Notes under the pieces: generated by a model
Seen by the model: the letters and a program-made list of their open reading frames with translations, nothing else
Told to the model about the DNA's origin: nothing
Database searches by the model: none
NCBI RefSeq assembly: GCF_000981505.1
Contig: NZ_LN827929.1
Location: 1,054,001 to 1,118,000, forward strand
Source of the DNA: Candidatus Methylopumilus planktonicus
GTDB lineage: Bacteria > Pseudomonadota > Gammaproteobacteria > Burkholderiales > Methylophilaceae
Direction: 5' to 3'
Length of the DNA stretch: 64,000 bases
Position numbers and translations under genes: made by a program
In this document: one piece after another, positions 25,326 through 34,996 of the stretch
Layout of the letters: every line of letters starts with the position of its first letter
How positions within the stretch are numbered: position 1 is the first letter of the stretch

Positions 25326-26681
25326 TTAAGGTCTTAAACTAGGTATTTTGCCCGCCATGCCGCGCATAAGCTTACCCAACCCACCTTTTGAGAACATTTT
25401 CATCATCTTTTGCATCTCTTCAAACTGATTAAGGACGCGATTCACATCTTGGACTTGTACACCAGATCCCATAGCAATTCTTTTCTTTCTTGTAGCTTTA
25501 ATCAATTCAGGCTTTCTTCTTTCAAGAGGCGTCATTGAGCTAATGATCGCTTCTATTTGACGAAGTGATTTATCGCCATCTTCAGGATTAACTTTAGATG
25601 CAGCGCTCGTAAATTGAGCTGGCATCTTATCCATCATGGCACTTACGCCACCCATTTTTTTCATCTGCGCTATTTGATTTTTGAAATCTTCTAGATCGAA
25701 ATTTTTTCCTGATTTAACTTTTTCTGCTAACTTCTCAGCCTCTTTAACATCTAATGTTTTCTGCGCATCTTCGACAAGACTTACAATGTCACCCATGCCA
25801 AGAATTCTTGACGCCATTCTTTCAGGATGGAAAGGTTCTAGGCCATTAATTTTTTCACTTGTCCCAATATACTTGATAGGCTTACCTGTAACTTGACGCA
25901 CAGATAAAGCAGCACCTCCGCGTGTATCACTATCTAGCTTAGTTAAAATAACACCTGTTAAAGGTAATGCGTCACCAAAAGCTTTTGCAGTATTCACTGC
26001 ATCTTGTCCTTGCATGGCATCGACCACAAATAAAGTTTCTACTGGATTTAATTTTTTATAAAGCGCTGTGATTTCATCCATCATTTCAACATCAATACCT
26101 AAGCGACCAGCGGTATCAAAAATCACCACATCAAAAAAATGCTTTTTTGCGTAATCGATCGTTTCTGTTGCAATCTTTAATGGCTTCTGGGAAGGGTTTG
26201 AATCAAAGCACTCAATATTAAGACTTTTGGCGAGAACTTTAAGTTGATCAATCGCTGCAGGGCGATATACATCAGCACTCGCAAGTAACACTTTTTTCTT
26301 TTTTTCAATAAGCAATTTTGCAAGCTTGGCAGAAGTGGTTGTTTTACCCGAGCCCTGCAGACCTGCCATGAGAATAATAGCTGGGGGAGCAACATTCAGA
26401 TCTAGAGAAACATTTTGAGCACCCATGAGAACTGTAAGCTCATCTTGGACAATTTTAATAATCGCTTGTCCTGGAGATAGGCTTTGCAATACTTCGACAC
26501 CGAGCGCTTTAGTTTTAACGCGATCGATAAAATCTTTTACAACAGCTAGGGCAACGTCTGCTTCAATTAAAGCGATTCTAACTTCGCGCATAGCATCACT
26601 AATATTTTGCTCAGTAAACCTGGCTTGCCCGCGAATTGTTTTAATGACACTTTGTAGTCGGTCAGTAAGATTTTCTAACAT
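25326..26681 (-). CDS. ffh: Signal recognition particle protein Ffh
   Basis: SRP54 GTPase that binds signal anchors and 4.5S RNA to target membrane proteins co-translationally. The 451-residue protein has an N domain (1-90), a G domain with GLQGSGKTTTSAKLA (P-loop, about residue 106), DVYRPAAIDQL, DTAGRLGID and TKLDSDTRGGAALS, and a methionine-rich M domain (about 325-440). AGGA precedes the start. It is divergent from the CcsA/YpjD-like gene, a conserved neighbour pair in proteobacteria. Confidence 0.98.
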   Translation of the reverse strand: MLENLTDRLQSVIKTIRGQARFTEQNISDAMREVRIALIEADVALAVVKDFIDRVKTKALGVEVLQSLSPGQAIIKIVQDELTVLMGAQNVSLDLNVAPPAIILMAGLQGSGKTTTSAKLAKLLIEKKKKVLLASADVYRPAAIDQLKVLAKSLNIECFDSNPSQKPLKIATETIDYAKKHFFDVVIFDTAGRLGIDVEMMDEITALYKKLNPVETLFVVDAMQGQDAVNTAKAFGDALPLTGVILTKLDSDTRGGAALSVRQVTGKPIKYIGTSEKINGLEPFHPERMASRILGMGDIVSLVEDAQKTLDVKEAEKLAEKVKSGKNFDLEDFKNQIAQMKKMGGVSAMMDKMPAQFTSAASKVNPEDGDKSLRQIEAIISSMTPLERRKPELIKATRKKRIAMGSGVQVQDVNRVLNQFEEMQKMMKMFSKGGLGKLMRGMAGKIPSLRP

Positions 26682-26755
26682 GCGTTCATCCTGTTTTAGG
26701 TTAACTCTTCTTAATGTACATGGTATATTAAACCTTTAATTACCAATTAAAAATT

Positions 26756-27559
26756 ATGGAAATTTGGCTACCTATTTTAATCACGTCTTTGTGTTACCTC
26801 ACACCAAGCCTGTTGCTATTTAAAAAACAAATACCAGACAAAAATCTCACTAATTTAAATGCACTATTGATTGGTATCGGCTTATTAGCTCATTTTACAA
26901 TTCTTAAAGCCAGCATTTCTTTTAATCCAATTAATCTGGGTTTTTCTAACGCCCTTATTGTCACTTCATTCTTTAGTATTTTGATTTTTTGGATACTTAA
27001 TTTTAATAAAAATTTTAATTATCTGCAGCCGTTTTTGCTTATTCCATCAGCGTTTTTACTGATCATACATCCCTTATTTGTATCAAATCATTTCCTCACA
27101 ACTGATTTATCGCCATTATTTATGACCCATATTGCCATTGCTTTACTGGCATATAGTCTATTTACTTTTTCAGCTTACGTGGCCATTTTCATTTTAATTT
27201 TTGAAAAAAAATTACATCAGAAAAAGAAAATAGACATGATCTTAAGTGGCTTCCAGCCCCTCATTGAAATGGAAAATTTCCTGTTTAATATTAATAAGAT
27301 TGGGTTTATTTTACTGACCATCACACTTATCAGCGGCATTCTATTTTCAGAGCAGCTTTTTGGAACCCCGCTTCAGTTTAACCACAAATCAGTTTTCTCA
27401 ATATTAGCTTGGCTGATTTATGGGCTTCTTTTAGTAGGCAAAAGACTTTATGGTTGGCGTGGTAGAAATTCTATCTATATCTCACTCACCGCTTTTGTAT
27501 TTCTTTTGTTGTCTTATCTTGGTAGCAAATTCGTTTTAGAAATTATTCTTCATAGATAA
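26756..27559 (+). CDS. CcsA/YpjD-like inner-membrane protein
   Basis: A 267-residue polytopic membrane protein with about eight hydrophobic segments, matching the cytochrome c assembly (CcsA/HemX/YpjD) family. The conserved HIAIALLAYSLFTFSAYVA segment (about residue 125) carries the family His, and a second His lies in FNHKSVFSILAW (about residue 217). The tryptophan-rich haem-handling motif of true CcsA is not evident, so the YpjD/HemX subtype is likelier. Its place divergent from ffh matches E. coli ypjD. Exact role unproven. Confidence 0.8.
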   Translation: MEIWLPILITSLCYLTPSLLLFKKQIPDKNLTNLNALLIGIGLLAHFTILKASISFNPINLGFSNALIVTSFFSILIFWILNFNKNFNYLQPFLLIPSAFLLIIHPLFVSNHFLTTDLSPLFMTHIAIALLAYSLFTFSAYVAIFILIFEKKLHQKKKIDMILSGFQPLIEMENFLFNINKIGFILLTITLISGILFSEQLFGTPLQFNHKSVFSILAWLIYGLLLVGKRLYGWRGRNSIYISLTAFVFLLLSYLGSKFVLEIILHR

Positions 27560-27563
27560 GAAA

Positions 27564-28226
27564 TCATCTCAAAGAAATTTGAGGCCAGCCTTTAGATGTT
27601 GCATATTCACTTAATATATCGTCGGAATCAACCGCTACAGGGTGTGTGACTTTTTCCATTAAAGGTAAGTCATTATGAGAGTCGCTATAGAAATATGACT
27701 TTTCAAAACTAGCTAATGATAAATGTTTACTTTTAAGCCATGCTTCAAGACGTGTGACCTTCCCCTCTTTAAAAGACGGAGTCCCCGAAACTTTTCCAGT
27801 AAATTCACCCTCTTTTTCTTCAGGGTCAGTACCTATCAAATTTTCAATACCAAATAATGCGGCGATTGGTTTTGTAATAAAGCTATTGGTCGCTGTAATT
27901 ACAATAATAAGATCACCTGCTTCTTGATGCTTTTTGACGAGCGCACGAGCCTTTTCAGTAATCATAGGTTTAATCACTTCTTCTACATATTTTTTAAGGA
28001 GTTGATTAAGAACACTTCTAGGATTCCTAGCAAGCGGTTTGAATTGAAACTCAACGAATGCAAATATATCTAATGTTCCATCTTTATACTCAGCGTAGAA
28101 TTTCTCATTTTTTTCAGCATGAATTGCGCCATCTAGATAGCCTTCTTGAATAAGAAATCGGCTCCAGTTGTAGTCACTGTCGCCCGCTAAAATAGTATTG
28201 TCTAAATCGAAGAGTGCTAAATTCAA
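27564..28226 (-). CDS. HAD-IB family phosphatase (SerB-like)
   Basis: A 220-residue HAD hydrolase of subfamily IB. The nucleophile motif is LFDLDNTIL at residues 5-13, with an Asn in place of the Gly of the common DxDGT; motif II is ITATNSF near residue 110; the acidic motif is YSDSHNDLPLM near residue 180. The helical cap resembles SerB and the histidinol-phosphatase/CicA group, so the substrate cannot be assigned. It ends 4 nt from the CcsA-like gene (convergent) and lies 8 nt after leuA. Confidence 0.85.
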   Translation of the reverse strand: MNLALFDLDNTILAGDSDYNWSRFLIQEGYLDGAIHAEKNEKFYAEYKDGTLDIFAFVEFQFKPLARNPRSVLNQLLKKYVEEVIKPMITEKARALVKKHQEAGDLIIVITATNSFITKPIAALFGIENLIGTDPEEKEGEFTGKVSGTPSFKEGKVTRLEAWLKSKHLSLASFEKSYFYSDSHNDLPLMEKVTHPVAVDSDDILSEYATSKGWPQISLR

Positions 28227-28234
28227 ATTAAGCT

Positions 28235-29785
28235 CTAAACCTGAGGATGGGCACGTTCTAATTTGGAATGGAGTTTATTTAGTCCATTGATGTACGCTTT
28301 AGCAGATGCAATCACAATATCGATATCCGCACCTTGACCATTCACAATACGACCGCCCTTGGCTAATCTCACAGTCACTTCACCTTGAGCGTCTGTGCCG
28401 CTTGTGATGTTATTTACAGAATACAGTTGAAGTTCTGCGCCTGAGTTTGCAATTTTTTCGATGGCTTTAAATGTGGCATCTACAGGTCCGCCGCCAGAAG
28501 ATTCGGCCATAACCTCTTTTCCATTTTCGGAAATTTTAATAACCGCATGAGGAGTTGTGCCTGTTTCTGACATGGCCTTTAAATGAATTAATTTGTAATG
28601 CTCTATCGCTTCAGAAGTATATTCTTCACTCATAAGCGCATGGATATCTTCATCAAAAATTTCTGATTTTTTATCCGCTAAATCTTTAAATCTTGCAAAT
28701 GAGGCATTGATAATATCTTCTGACTGAATGTCGATACCCAATTCTTGGAGCCTTGTTTTAAATGCATTACGACCTGACAATTTTCCAAGTGAAATCTTAT
28801 TTGCACCCCAACCCACATCTTGCGCGCGCATAATTTCATAGGTTTCTCTATGTTTTAAAACGCCATCTTGATGGATACCAGATTCATGCGCAAAAGCATT
28901 TGCCCCTACAATCGCCTTATTGGGCTGGACGGGGTAGCCTGTAATTGTGGACACCAATTTTGAAGTCGGGACAATTTGTGTGGTATCAATACCTGTCGTT
29001 AAATTAAATAAATCTTTTCTTGTTTTAACGGCCATCACAATTTCTTCTAGGCTTGCATTACCCGCTCTTTCGCCTAATCCATTAATCGTGCATTCAACTT
29101 GCCTAGCGCCATTCATCACTGCTGCAAGGGAATTTGCAACTGCCATACCTAAATCATTATGACAATGCGTTGACCATACTACTTTTGAAGAATTTTCAAC
29201 TTGACTAATAAGGGCCTTCATACGTTCACCCCAAACACCTGGGATCGAATATCCAACTGTATCGGGCACATTGATTGTTTTAGCACCCACTTTAATCACG
29301 GCGTTAAACACTTTTACAAGAAAATCCATTTCGGATCGCACCGCATCTTCAGCAGAAAACTCGACATCGTCGGTATATTCCAAAGACCATTTCACGGCTT
29401 GAATGGCTCGATCTAATACTTCATCCTCTGACATGCGAAGTTTATTTTCCATGTGAATTTTGCTAGTCGCAATGAAGGTATGGATACGTCCTTTTTTTGC
29501 ATGTTGGATAGCCTCGCCAGCTTTGCGAATATCGTTTTCAACGGCACGTGCTAGTGAGCAAACAGTTGACTCTTTAATATTTTTCGCAACAGCGCTTATA
29601 GAATTAAAGTCTCCAGGGCTTGCTGCTGCAAAGCCTGCCTCAATGACATCGACACCAAGTTTCTCAAGCTGCCTTGCAATGCGCAACTTTTCTTCCTGTG
29701 TCATCGATGCACCAGGACTTTGCTCCCCATCCCTTAAGGTGGTATCAAAAATGATGAGTTTGTTATTTTTTATTTCTTGTTGCAT
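28235..29785 (-). CDS. leuA: 2-isopropylmalate synthase
   Basis: Condenses acetyl-CoA with 2-oxoisovalerate, the first leucine-specific step. The 516-residue protein has the signature FDTTLRDGEQSPGASM at residues 13-28, the metal-binding HCHNDLGMAVANS block near residue 203, NGLGERAGNASLEE, and a C-terminal LeuA dimer/regulatory domain (about 390-505) that normally mediates leucine feedback. It overlaps pssA by 23 nt. The leuA-pssA pair is typical of betaproteobacteria, but ilvIHC are not upstream here. Confidence 0.97.
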   Translation of the reverse strand: MQQEIKNNKLIIFDTTLRDGEQSPGASMTQEEKLRIARQLEKLGVDVIEAGFAAASPGDFNSISAVAKNIKESTVCSLARAVENDIRKAGEAIQHAKKGRIHTFIATSKIHMENKLRMSEDEVLDRAIQAVKWSLEYTDDVEFSAEDAVRSEMDFLVKVFNAVIKVGAKTINVPDTVGYSIPGVWGERMKALISQVENSSKVVWSTHCHNDLGMAVANSLAAVMNGARQVECTINGLGERAGNASLEEIVMAVKTRKDLFNLTTGIDTTQIVPTSKLVSTITGYPVQPNKAIVGANAFAHESGIHQDGVLKHRETYEIMRAQDVGWGANKISLGKLSGRNAFKTRLQELGIDIQSEDIINASFARFKDLADKKSEIFDEDIHALMSEEYTSEAIEHYKLIHLKAMSETGTTPHAVIKISENGKEVMAESSGGGPVDATFKAIEKIANSGAELQLYSVNNITSGTDAQGEVTVRLAKGGRIVNGQGADIDIVIASAKAYINGLNKLHSKLERAHPQV

Positions 29786-30575
29786 TCGCTACTGCCTTAT
29801 TTTTAAATGTAAAATTTCTAATGAAATTGAAATAGCCTGACAGGAAGTAACAACCCACCACAATAAAAATGGCTTCAGGCGGGCTATAAGAAACTAATAC
29901 AAATGCCAAAATGACTAATAGAATAGCGACGGATGGAACACTATTTCTTAGATTAATATCTTTGCCACTATAAAATCTAATTTCACTGACCATTGAGAGT
30001 GCAATCACTATGGTGAGTGACCAAGAAACCCATTTCATTTTAATCATATTGAAAAAAATCTCGTTGCCACTAAAGCCGTTTTCATTTGATACCCAGACAA
30101 AACTTACAAGCAAAGCTGCTGCTGCCGGGCTTGGTAATCCAAAAAAATATTTTTTTTCATCTCGGTCTAGCTTAACGTTGAAGCGAGCGAGTCTAAAGGC
30201 TGCACAACAGCAATAAATAAAAGCCGCGATCCAACCCAGCTTACCTAAGGGCTTTAATGTCCATACATATAAGATGAGGGCCGGCGCTACACCAAATGAA
30301 ACCATATCGGAAAGACTGTCGTATTCGGCTCCAAAAGCACTTTCTGTATGCGTGAGTCGCGCGATACGTCCATCTAATCCATCCAAAATAATGGCAATAA
30401 AAATTGCAATAGCAGAGAGCTCATAGTTACCATTCATAGCTTGAACGATGGAATAAAATCCGGAGAATAAAGCAGCAGTGGTAATAAAATTGGGTAGCAA
30501 ATAAAAAGTATGCTGACCTATTTTATTTCTTAACAAATCTTCTTTATTTTTTCCCATACTTTTTAACTTTTTCAT
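29763..30575 (-). CDS. pssA: CDP-diacylglycerol-serine O-phosphatidyltransferase
   Basis: Integral-membrane enzyme making phosphatidylserine, the precursor of phosphatidylethanolamine. The 270-residue protein has several membrane segments and a perfect CDP-alcohol phosphotransferase motif DG-x2-AR-x8-G-x3-D-x3-D starting at DGRIAR (about residue 69). This is the membrane-bound type, not the E. coli PLD-type PssA. Its 3' end overlaps leuA by 23 nt. tgt is divergent, so psd and the ilv genes expected upstream are elsewhere. Confidence 0.94.
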   Translation of the reverse strand: MKKLKSMGKNKEDLLRNKIGQHTFYLLPNFITTAALFSGFYSIVQAMNGNYELSAIAIFIAIILDGLDGRIARLTHTESAFGAEYDSLSDMVSFGVAPALILYVWTLKPLGKLGWIAAFIYCCCAAFRLARFNVKLDRDEKKYFFGLPSPAAAALLVSFVWVSNENGFSGNEIFFNMIKMKWVSWSLTIVIALSMVSEIRFYSGKDINLRNSVPSVAILLVILAFVLVSYSPPEAIFIVVGCYFLSGYFNFIRNFTFKNKAVANATRNKK

Positions 30576-30620
30576 GTGTTATTTTTAGTTGGAAACTCAA
30601 TCTTTTAGTATAACAAAGCT

Positions 30621-30650
30621 TTAACGATTTCATTAATTCTAATTTATACT
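30621..30650 (+). promoter_or_regulatory. Candidate promoter of tgt-yajC-secDF
   Basis: TTAACG at 30621-30626 and TATACT at 30645-30650 are spaced by 18 nt, 36 bp before the tgt ATG, in the divergent gap with pssA. Match is moderate and made by eye. Confidence 0.4.
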
Positions 30651-30686
30651 CATTGACTTACCGCTATCGAGAACTAAAAATCAAAG

Positions 30687-31793
30687 ATGCAATTTAAGCT
30701 CATTCAAAAAGATGGTGAAGCTAGACGAGGTGAACTCAAGCTTCAACATGGCACTGTCCAAACACCGGTATTTATGCCTGTGGGCACCTATGGCGCTGTG
30801 AAGTCTTTAAGCCCTCAAGATCTAGAATCAATTGGTTTTGAAATTATCCTTGGCAATACTTTTCACCTCTGGCTCCGACCAGGGTTAGATACAATTTCAG
30901 CCTTTAAAGGGTTGCATGATTTTATCCAATGGCATCGATCGATGCTCACAGACTCTGGTGGTTTTCAGGTATGGAGTCTTGGCAAAATGAGAAAAATTAC
31001 TGAGGAAGGTGTTGAGTTTAAATCGCCTATTAACGGTGATACTTGTTTCTTAAGCCCTGAAGAATCCATGCGAATTCAAAGAACACTTAACTCAGACATC
31101 GTCATGATCTTTGACGAATGCACCCCCTATCCAGCCTCGCATGAGGAAGCAAAAGCTTCTATGGAGCTAAGTTTAAAGTGGGCCTATAGAAGTAAAGTGG
31201 CTCACGTAACAAATAAGAATGCTTTGTTCGGAATCATTCAAGGAGGCATGTTCGAAGATCTGAGGGAACATTCACTTGATGAATTAAAAAAAATCAATTT
31301 CGATGGCTATGCCATTGGTGGATTATCTGTCGGCGAACCTAAAGAAGAGATGCGCAAAGTGATTGATTTTATCGCGCCTAAAATGCCAGAAGACAAGCCT
31401 CGCTATTTAATGGGGGTAGGTACCCCAGAAGACATTATTGAAGCCATTGCTCATGGTATTGATATGTTCGATTGTGTCATGCCAACAAGGAATGCCAGGA
31501 ATGGTTGGCTATTTACTAAGTATGGTGATCTAAAGCTTAAAAATACGCAGTATAAAAATGATACAAATCCAATCGATAGCGATTGCGGATGTTATACATG
31601 CCAAAACTATTCTCGCGCTTATCTTCACCATCTTTTTAGGATTGGGGAAATGCTGGGCTCTCGATTAAATACGATCCATAACTTGTCCTATTATCAAAAA
31701 ATAATACAAGAAGCTAGGCTTGCTATTGAAAATGGAACATTTGAAACTTATAGAAAAATATTCCATCAAAACCGTCAACGCGGCATTCAATAA
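30687..31793 (+). CDS. tgt: tRNA-guanine transglycosylase
   Basis: Exchanges G34 for preQ1 in GUN-anticodon tRNAs on the way to queuosine. The 368-residue protein has the TIM-barrel blocks PVFMPVGTYGAVKSL, LTDSGGFQVWSLG, IQGGMF, YAIGGLSVGEPKEEM, and the nucleophile Asp in MFDCVMPTRNARNG (about residue 265). The zinc site is CGCYTCQNYSRAYLHH. yajC, secD and secF follow, a strongly conserved order. Confidence 0.97.
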   Translation: MQFKLIQKDGEARRGELKLQHGTVQTPVFMPVGTYGAVKSLSPQDLESIGFEIILGNTFHLWLRPGLDTISAFKGLHDFIQWHRSMLTDSGGFQVWSLGKMRKITEEGVEFKSPINGDTCFLSPEESMRIQRTLNSDIVMIFDECTPYPASHEEAKASMELSLKWAYRSKVAHVTNKNALFGIIQGGMFEDLREHSLDELKKINFDGYAIGGLSVGEPKEEMRKVIDFIAPKMPEDKPRYLMGVGTPEDIIEAIAHGIDMFDCVMPTRNARNGWLFTKYGDLKLKNTQYKNDTNPIDSDCGCYTCQNYSRAYLHHLFRIGEMLGSRLNTIHNLSYYQKIIQEARLAIENGTFETYRKIFHQNRQRGIQ

Positions 31794-31846
31794 ATGTCTG
31801 CTGTGTTAAAATTAACCTTTAAAATTAATTACCTGTAGGAATATAA

Positions 31847-32161
31847 ATGTTTATAAGTTACGCATATGCCGCTGAAGCGGTACCCACTGATCTCATGAGC
31901 TTTTTGCCATTTATCATCATTTTTGTGCTTTTTTACTTCATGTTAATTCGCCCACAAATGAAACAAGCAAAAGCCCATAAGCTCATGATTGACTCACTCA
32001 AAAAAGATGACGAAATTGTGACCAATGGAGGCTTCCTTGGTAAAGTGGTCAAAATCAAAGATCAGTATGTAACCATAGAAATTGCAGCTGGCACTCAAAT
32101 TCATATTCAGAAACAATCCGTCATAACCTTGCTAACTAAAGGCACCATCAAATCTATCTAA
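31847..32161 (+). CDS. yajC: Sec translocon accessory protein YajC
   Basis: Single-span inner-membrane protein of the SecDF-YajC complex. The 104-residue protein has one hydrophobic segment (about residues 19-36), then the family block LIRPQMKQAKAHKLM and DEIVTNGGFLGKV. TAGGAA precedes the ATG. It lies 53 nt after tgt and 27 nt before secD. Confidence 0.96.
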   Translation: MFISYAYAAEAVPTDLMSFLPFIIIFVLFYFMLIRPQMKQAKAHKLMIDSLKKDDEIVTNGGFLGKVVKIKDQYVTIEIAAGTQIHIQKQSVITLLTKGTIKSI

Positions 32162-32188
32162 TTTCTGAAGTGATAGCTTAAGTTCATC

Positions 32189-34042
32189 ATGAATCAATAT
32201 CCTAAATGGAAGTATGGTCTTGTCTTAGTTGCAATTTTTATTGGCCTTATCTACTCAATTCCTAATTTTTTTGGGGAATCGCCTGCAGTTCAAATCATGC
32301 CAACCAAGTCATCAGATAAATTAGATTTATCTATATTGGCGTCGATTGAAGGTAGTTTAAAAGAAGCAAATCTTCCTTTCGATGGCATCGTTCAAGAACC
32401 CAATGGCATTAAAATTAAATTTGCAAATCCTGATAACCAGCTTAAAGCAAAAGATATTCTTCAAAATGCTCTGGGCGCTAACTATGTAATCGCACTTAAC
32501 CTGGTTTCTAAATCGCCTTCATGGCTATCTAAAATTGGTGCTATCCCAATGTATTTGGGTTTGGATTTAAGAGGCGGCGTGCACTTTCTTCTTCAGGTAG
32601 ATATGAAAGCTGCATCGGAACAAGCAGCTGAAAGTAACCTTAATGATTTTCGCATGGCGCTCAGGAAAGAACGTATTTCTTATATTGGTGCTTCTAGATT
32701 AAATGAAATTGTAAAACTTCAGTTCGACAGCCAAGAAGATCTCGAAAAAGCTAAAAAAATTATCAAAGTAAATTATCCAGATTTAATGGTCAATGAATCA
32801 TCGGTTGGTAAAGATAAAGCGCTTGACATTAGTATGAGTGAAATGGGCAAGAAAAAAATTCAAGAATTTGCGCTTAAACAAAACTTACAAACACTTCATA
32901 ACCGAATTAACGAACTTGGCGTTGCAGAGCCTATCATTCAACAACAAGGTTTAGACCGAATCGTGGTGCAACTCCCCGGTGTTCAAGACACAGCAAAAGC
33001 CAAAGAAATTCTTGGCCGAACAGCGACACTCGAAATCAGATTAGTCGATGAAGATAAAACAGATATCGCTACATTAGAAAGCGCTCAAAAAGGGAATACA
33101 CCTTTTGGTGACGATCTTTTTAAAGACAGAGACGGTAGACCCATTCTCGTTAAGAAAAACGTATTACTGACAGGTGAAAGAATCACAGATGCTGGGCCTG
33201 GTGTTGATCAACAATCAGGAAGATCTGTTGTACATGTCACGCTAGACGGAAGAGGCTCAAACATATTTAAACAAGTCACGCGAGAAAATGTAGGTAAGCG
33301 TTTAGCTATTCTTCTTGTAGAAAAAGGACAAACGGAAGTGGTTACAGCGCCTGTCATCCAACAGGAAATTGGTGGTGGTCGAGTACAAATTTCTGGTATG
33401 AATAGTCCTCAAGAGGCTACTGATATATCTCTTTTATTAAGGGCCGGGGCTTTGGCAGCACCAATGCAAATTATTGAAGAGCGAACAGTGGGTCCTAGCA
33501 TGGGGGAAGAAAATATTAAACGCGGTGTTCACTCGACTTTATGGGGTTTTGCAGCTATTTCAATCATGATGATTATTTACTACATGGCCTTTGGTGGCGT
33601 TTCTATTTTTGCGCTTGCTGTAAATTTATTATTACTCGTCGCTTTATTATCTATTATTCAAGCGACCCTAACACTTCCTGGACTAGCAGCGATTGCCTTA
33701 GCATTAGGTATGGCGATTGATGCAAATGTACTCATTAATGAAAGAATCAGGGAAGAACTTAGAAATGGCAATACGCCGCAAGCAAGTATTCATGCTGGTT
33801 ATGATCGGGCTTTTGATACTATTCTAGACTCTAATGTCACGACATTAATTGCAGGTCTCGCCTTATTCATGTTTGGTACAGGTCCTATTAAAGGGTTTGC
33901 TGTTGTTCACGTATTAGGTATTTTAACTTCTATGTTCAGTGCTATTTTAGTATCAAGAGCGATTGTCAATATTATGTATGGTTATCGTCGCAAAATTGAT
34001 AAATTGTCTATTGGTCAAATCTATAGGCCAAAAGAAGATTAA
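32189..34042 (+). CDS. secD: Protein translocase subunit SecD
   Basis: RND-type membrane subunit that uses the proton gradient to complete export of proteins through SecYEG. The 617-residue protein has one N-terminal span, a large periplasmic P1 domain starting GLDLRGGVHFLLQVD (about residue 122), and five C-terminal spans beginning near residue 445. The conserved GTLEIRLV-type and AIALALGMAIDANVLINERIREE motif near residue 515 is intact. It precedes secF by 2 nt. Confidence 0.97.
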   Translation: MNQYPKWKYGLVLVAIFIGLIYSIPNFFGESPAVQIMPTKSSDKLDLSILASIEGSLKEANLPFDGIVQEPNGIKIKFANPDNQLKAKDILQNALGANYVIALNLVSKSPSWLSKIGAIPMYLGLDLRGGVHFLLQVDMKAASEQAAESNLNDFRMALRKERISYIGASRLNEIVKLQFDSQEDLEKAKKIIKVNYPDLMVNESSVGKDKALDISMSEMGKKKIQEFALKQNLQTLHNRINELGVAEPIIQQQGLDRIVVQLPGVQDTAKAKEILGRTATLEIRLVDEDKTDIATLESAQKGNTPFGDDLFKDRDGRPILVKKNVLLTGERITDAGPGVDQQSGRSVVHVTLDGRGSNIFKQVTRENVGKRLAILLVEKGQTEVVTAPVIQQEIGGGRVQISGMNSPQEATDISLLLRAGALAAPMQIIEERTVGPSMGEENIKRGVHSTLWGFAAISIMMIIYYMAFGGVSIFALAVNLLLLVALLSIIQATLTLPGLAAIALALGMAIDANVLINERIREELRNGNTPQASIHAGYDRAFDTILDSNVTTLIAGLALFMFGTGPIKGFAVVHVLGILTSMFSAILVSRAIVNIMYGYRRKIDKLSIGQIYRPKED

Positions 34043-34044
34043 TT

Positions 34045-34983
34045 ATGGAATTATTTAGAATAAAAAAAGATATTCCTTTTATGAGTTACGGTCGATTAAC
34101 CACGACCATTTCTCTCATTACGTTTATTATTGCTGTCCTCTTTTTAAGCATTAAAGGCCTTAATCTTGGTGTAGATTTTACTGGTGGCACACTTATGGAA
34201 GTAAGTTATAGCCACCCAGCAGATATCGATAAGATTCGTCAAGTCATGGATAAAATTGATCTTAAAGACACGACAGTACAAAACTTTGGTACAAGTAAGG
34301 ATGTATTAATCCGCTTACCTATTCGACAAGATTTATCTATCGCTCAATTATCAGAAAAAGTATCGGCAGCACTTATTGAAAGTGATAAAGATACAAAAAT
34401 ACAAAGGGTAGAGTCTGTCGGATCGCAAGTTGGGGAAGAGCTCTATGCAAATGGTGCGCTCGCTCTGCTTCTTGTATGTTTTGGAATTATTGCTTATCTT
34501 GCATTAAGATTTGAATGGCGTTTTGCAGTTGCTGCAATCATTGCCAATATGCATGATGTCATAATTATTTTAGGCTTCTTTGCATTTTTCCAATGGGAAT
34601 TTAACCTCACTGTCCTCGCAGCTATCCTTGCTGTATTAGGTTATTCTGTAAATGAATCGGTTGTGGTTTTTGATCGCGTCAGAGAAAACTTTAAAAAAAT
34701 GAGAAAAGCTAATGTGGTTGAAGTAATTGACAATGCAATCACAAGAACAATGTCTCGCACTATCATCACGCATTTGATGACTCAAACAATGGTGTGCTCG
34801 ATGTTATTTTTTGGCGGAGAAACGCTTCATAACTTTGCTCTTGCATTAACTATTGGTATTTTATTCGGCATCTATTCATCAGTACTTGTCGCATGTCCAG
34901 TTGCAATGTGGCTTGGCGTATCTCAGCGCAATCTCGTTCCAGATCAATCCAAAGAAGATACGTCAAAAGAAATTAATCCATAA
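34045..34983 (+). CDS. secF: Protein translocase subunit SecF
   Basis: Partner of SecD with six membrane spans. The 312-residue protein shows the N-terminal GLNLGVDFTGGTLMEVSY, ESVGSQVGEEL, ALRFEWRFAVAAIIANMHDV, and the AVLGYSVNESVVVFDRVREN motif near residue 205. It is 2 nt downstream of secD, so the two are made together. A short hydrophilic tail rich in charged residues ends the protein. Confidence 0.97.
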   Translation: MELFRIKKDIPFMSYGRLTTTISLITFIIAVLFLSIKGLNLGVDFTGGTLMEVSYSHPADIDKIRQVMDKIDLKDTTVQNFGTSKDVLIRLPIRQDLSIAQLSEKVSAALIESDKDTKIQRVESVGSQVGEELYANGALALLLVCFGIIAYLALRFEWRFAVAAIIANMHDVIIILGFFAFFQWEFNLTVLAAILAVLGYSVNESVVVFDRVRENFKKMRKANVVEVIDNAITRTMSRTIITHLMTQTMVCSMLFFGGETLHNFALALTIGILFGIYSSVLVACPVAMWLGVSQRNLVPDQSKEDTSKEINP

Positions 34984-34996
34984 GTTTTTTTAAACT

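Noticed and set aside
29460..29840. 126-codon plus-strand ORF opposite leuA/pssA
   Set aside because: Antisense to the conserved start of leuA; composition is typical of a shadow frame.
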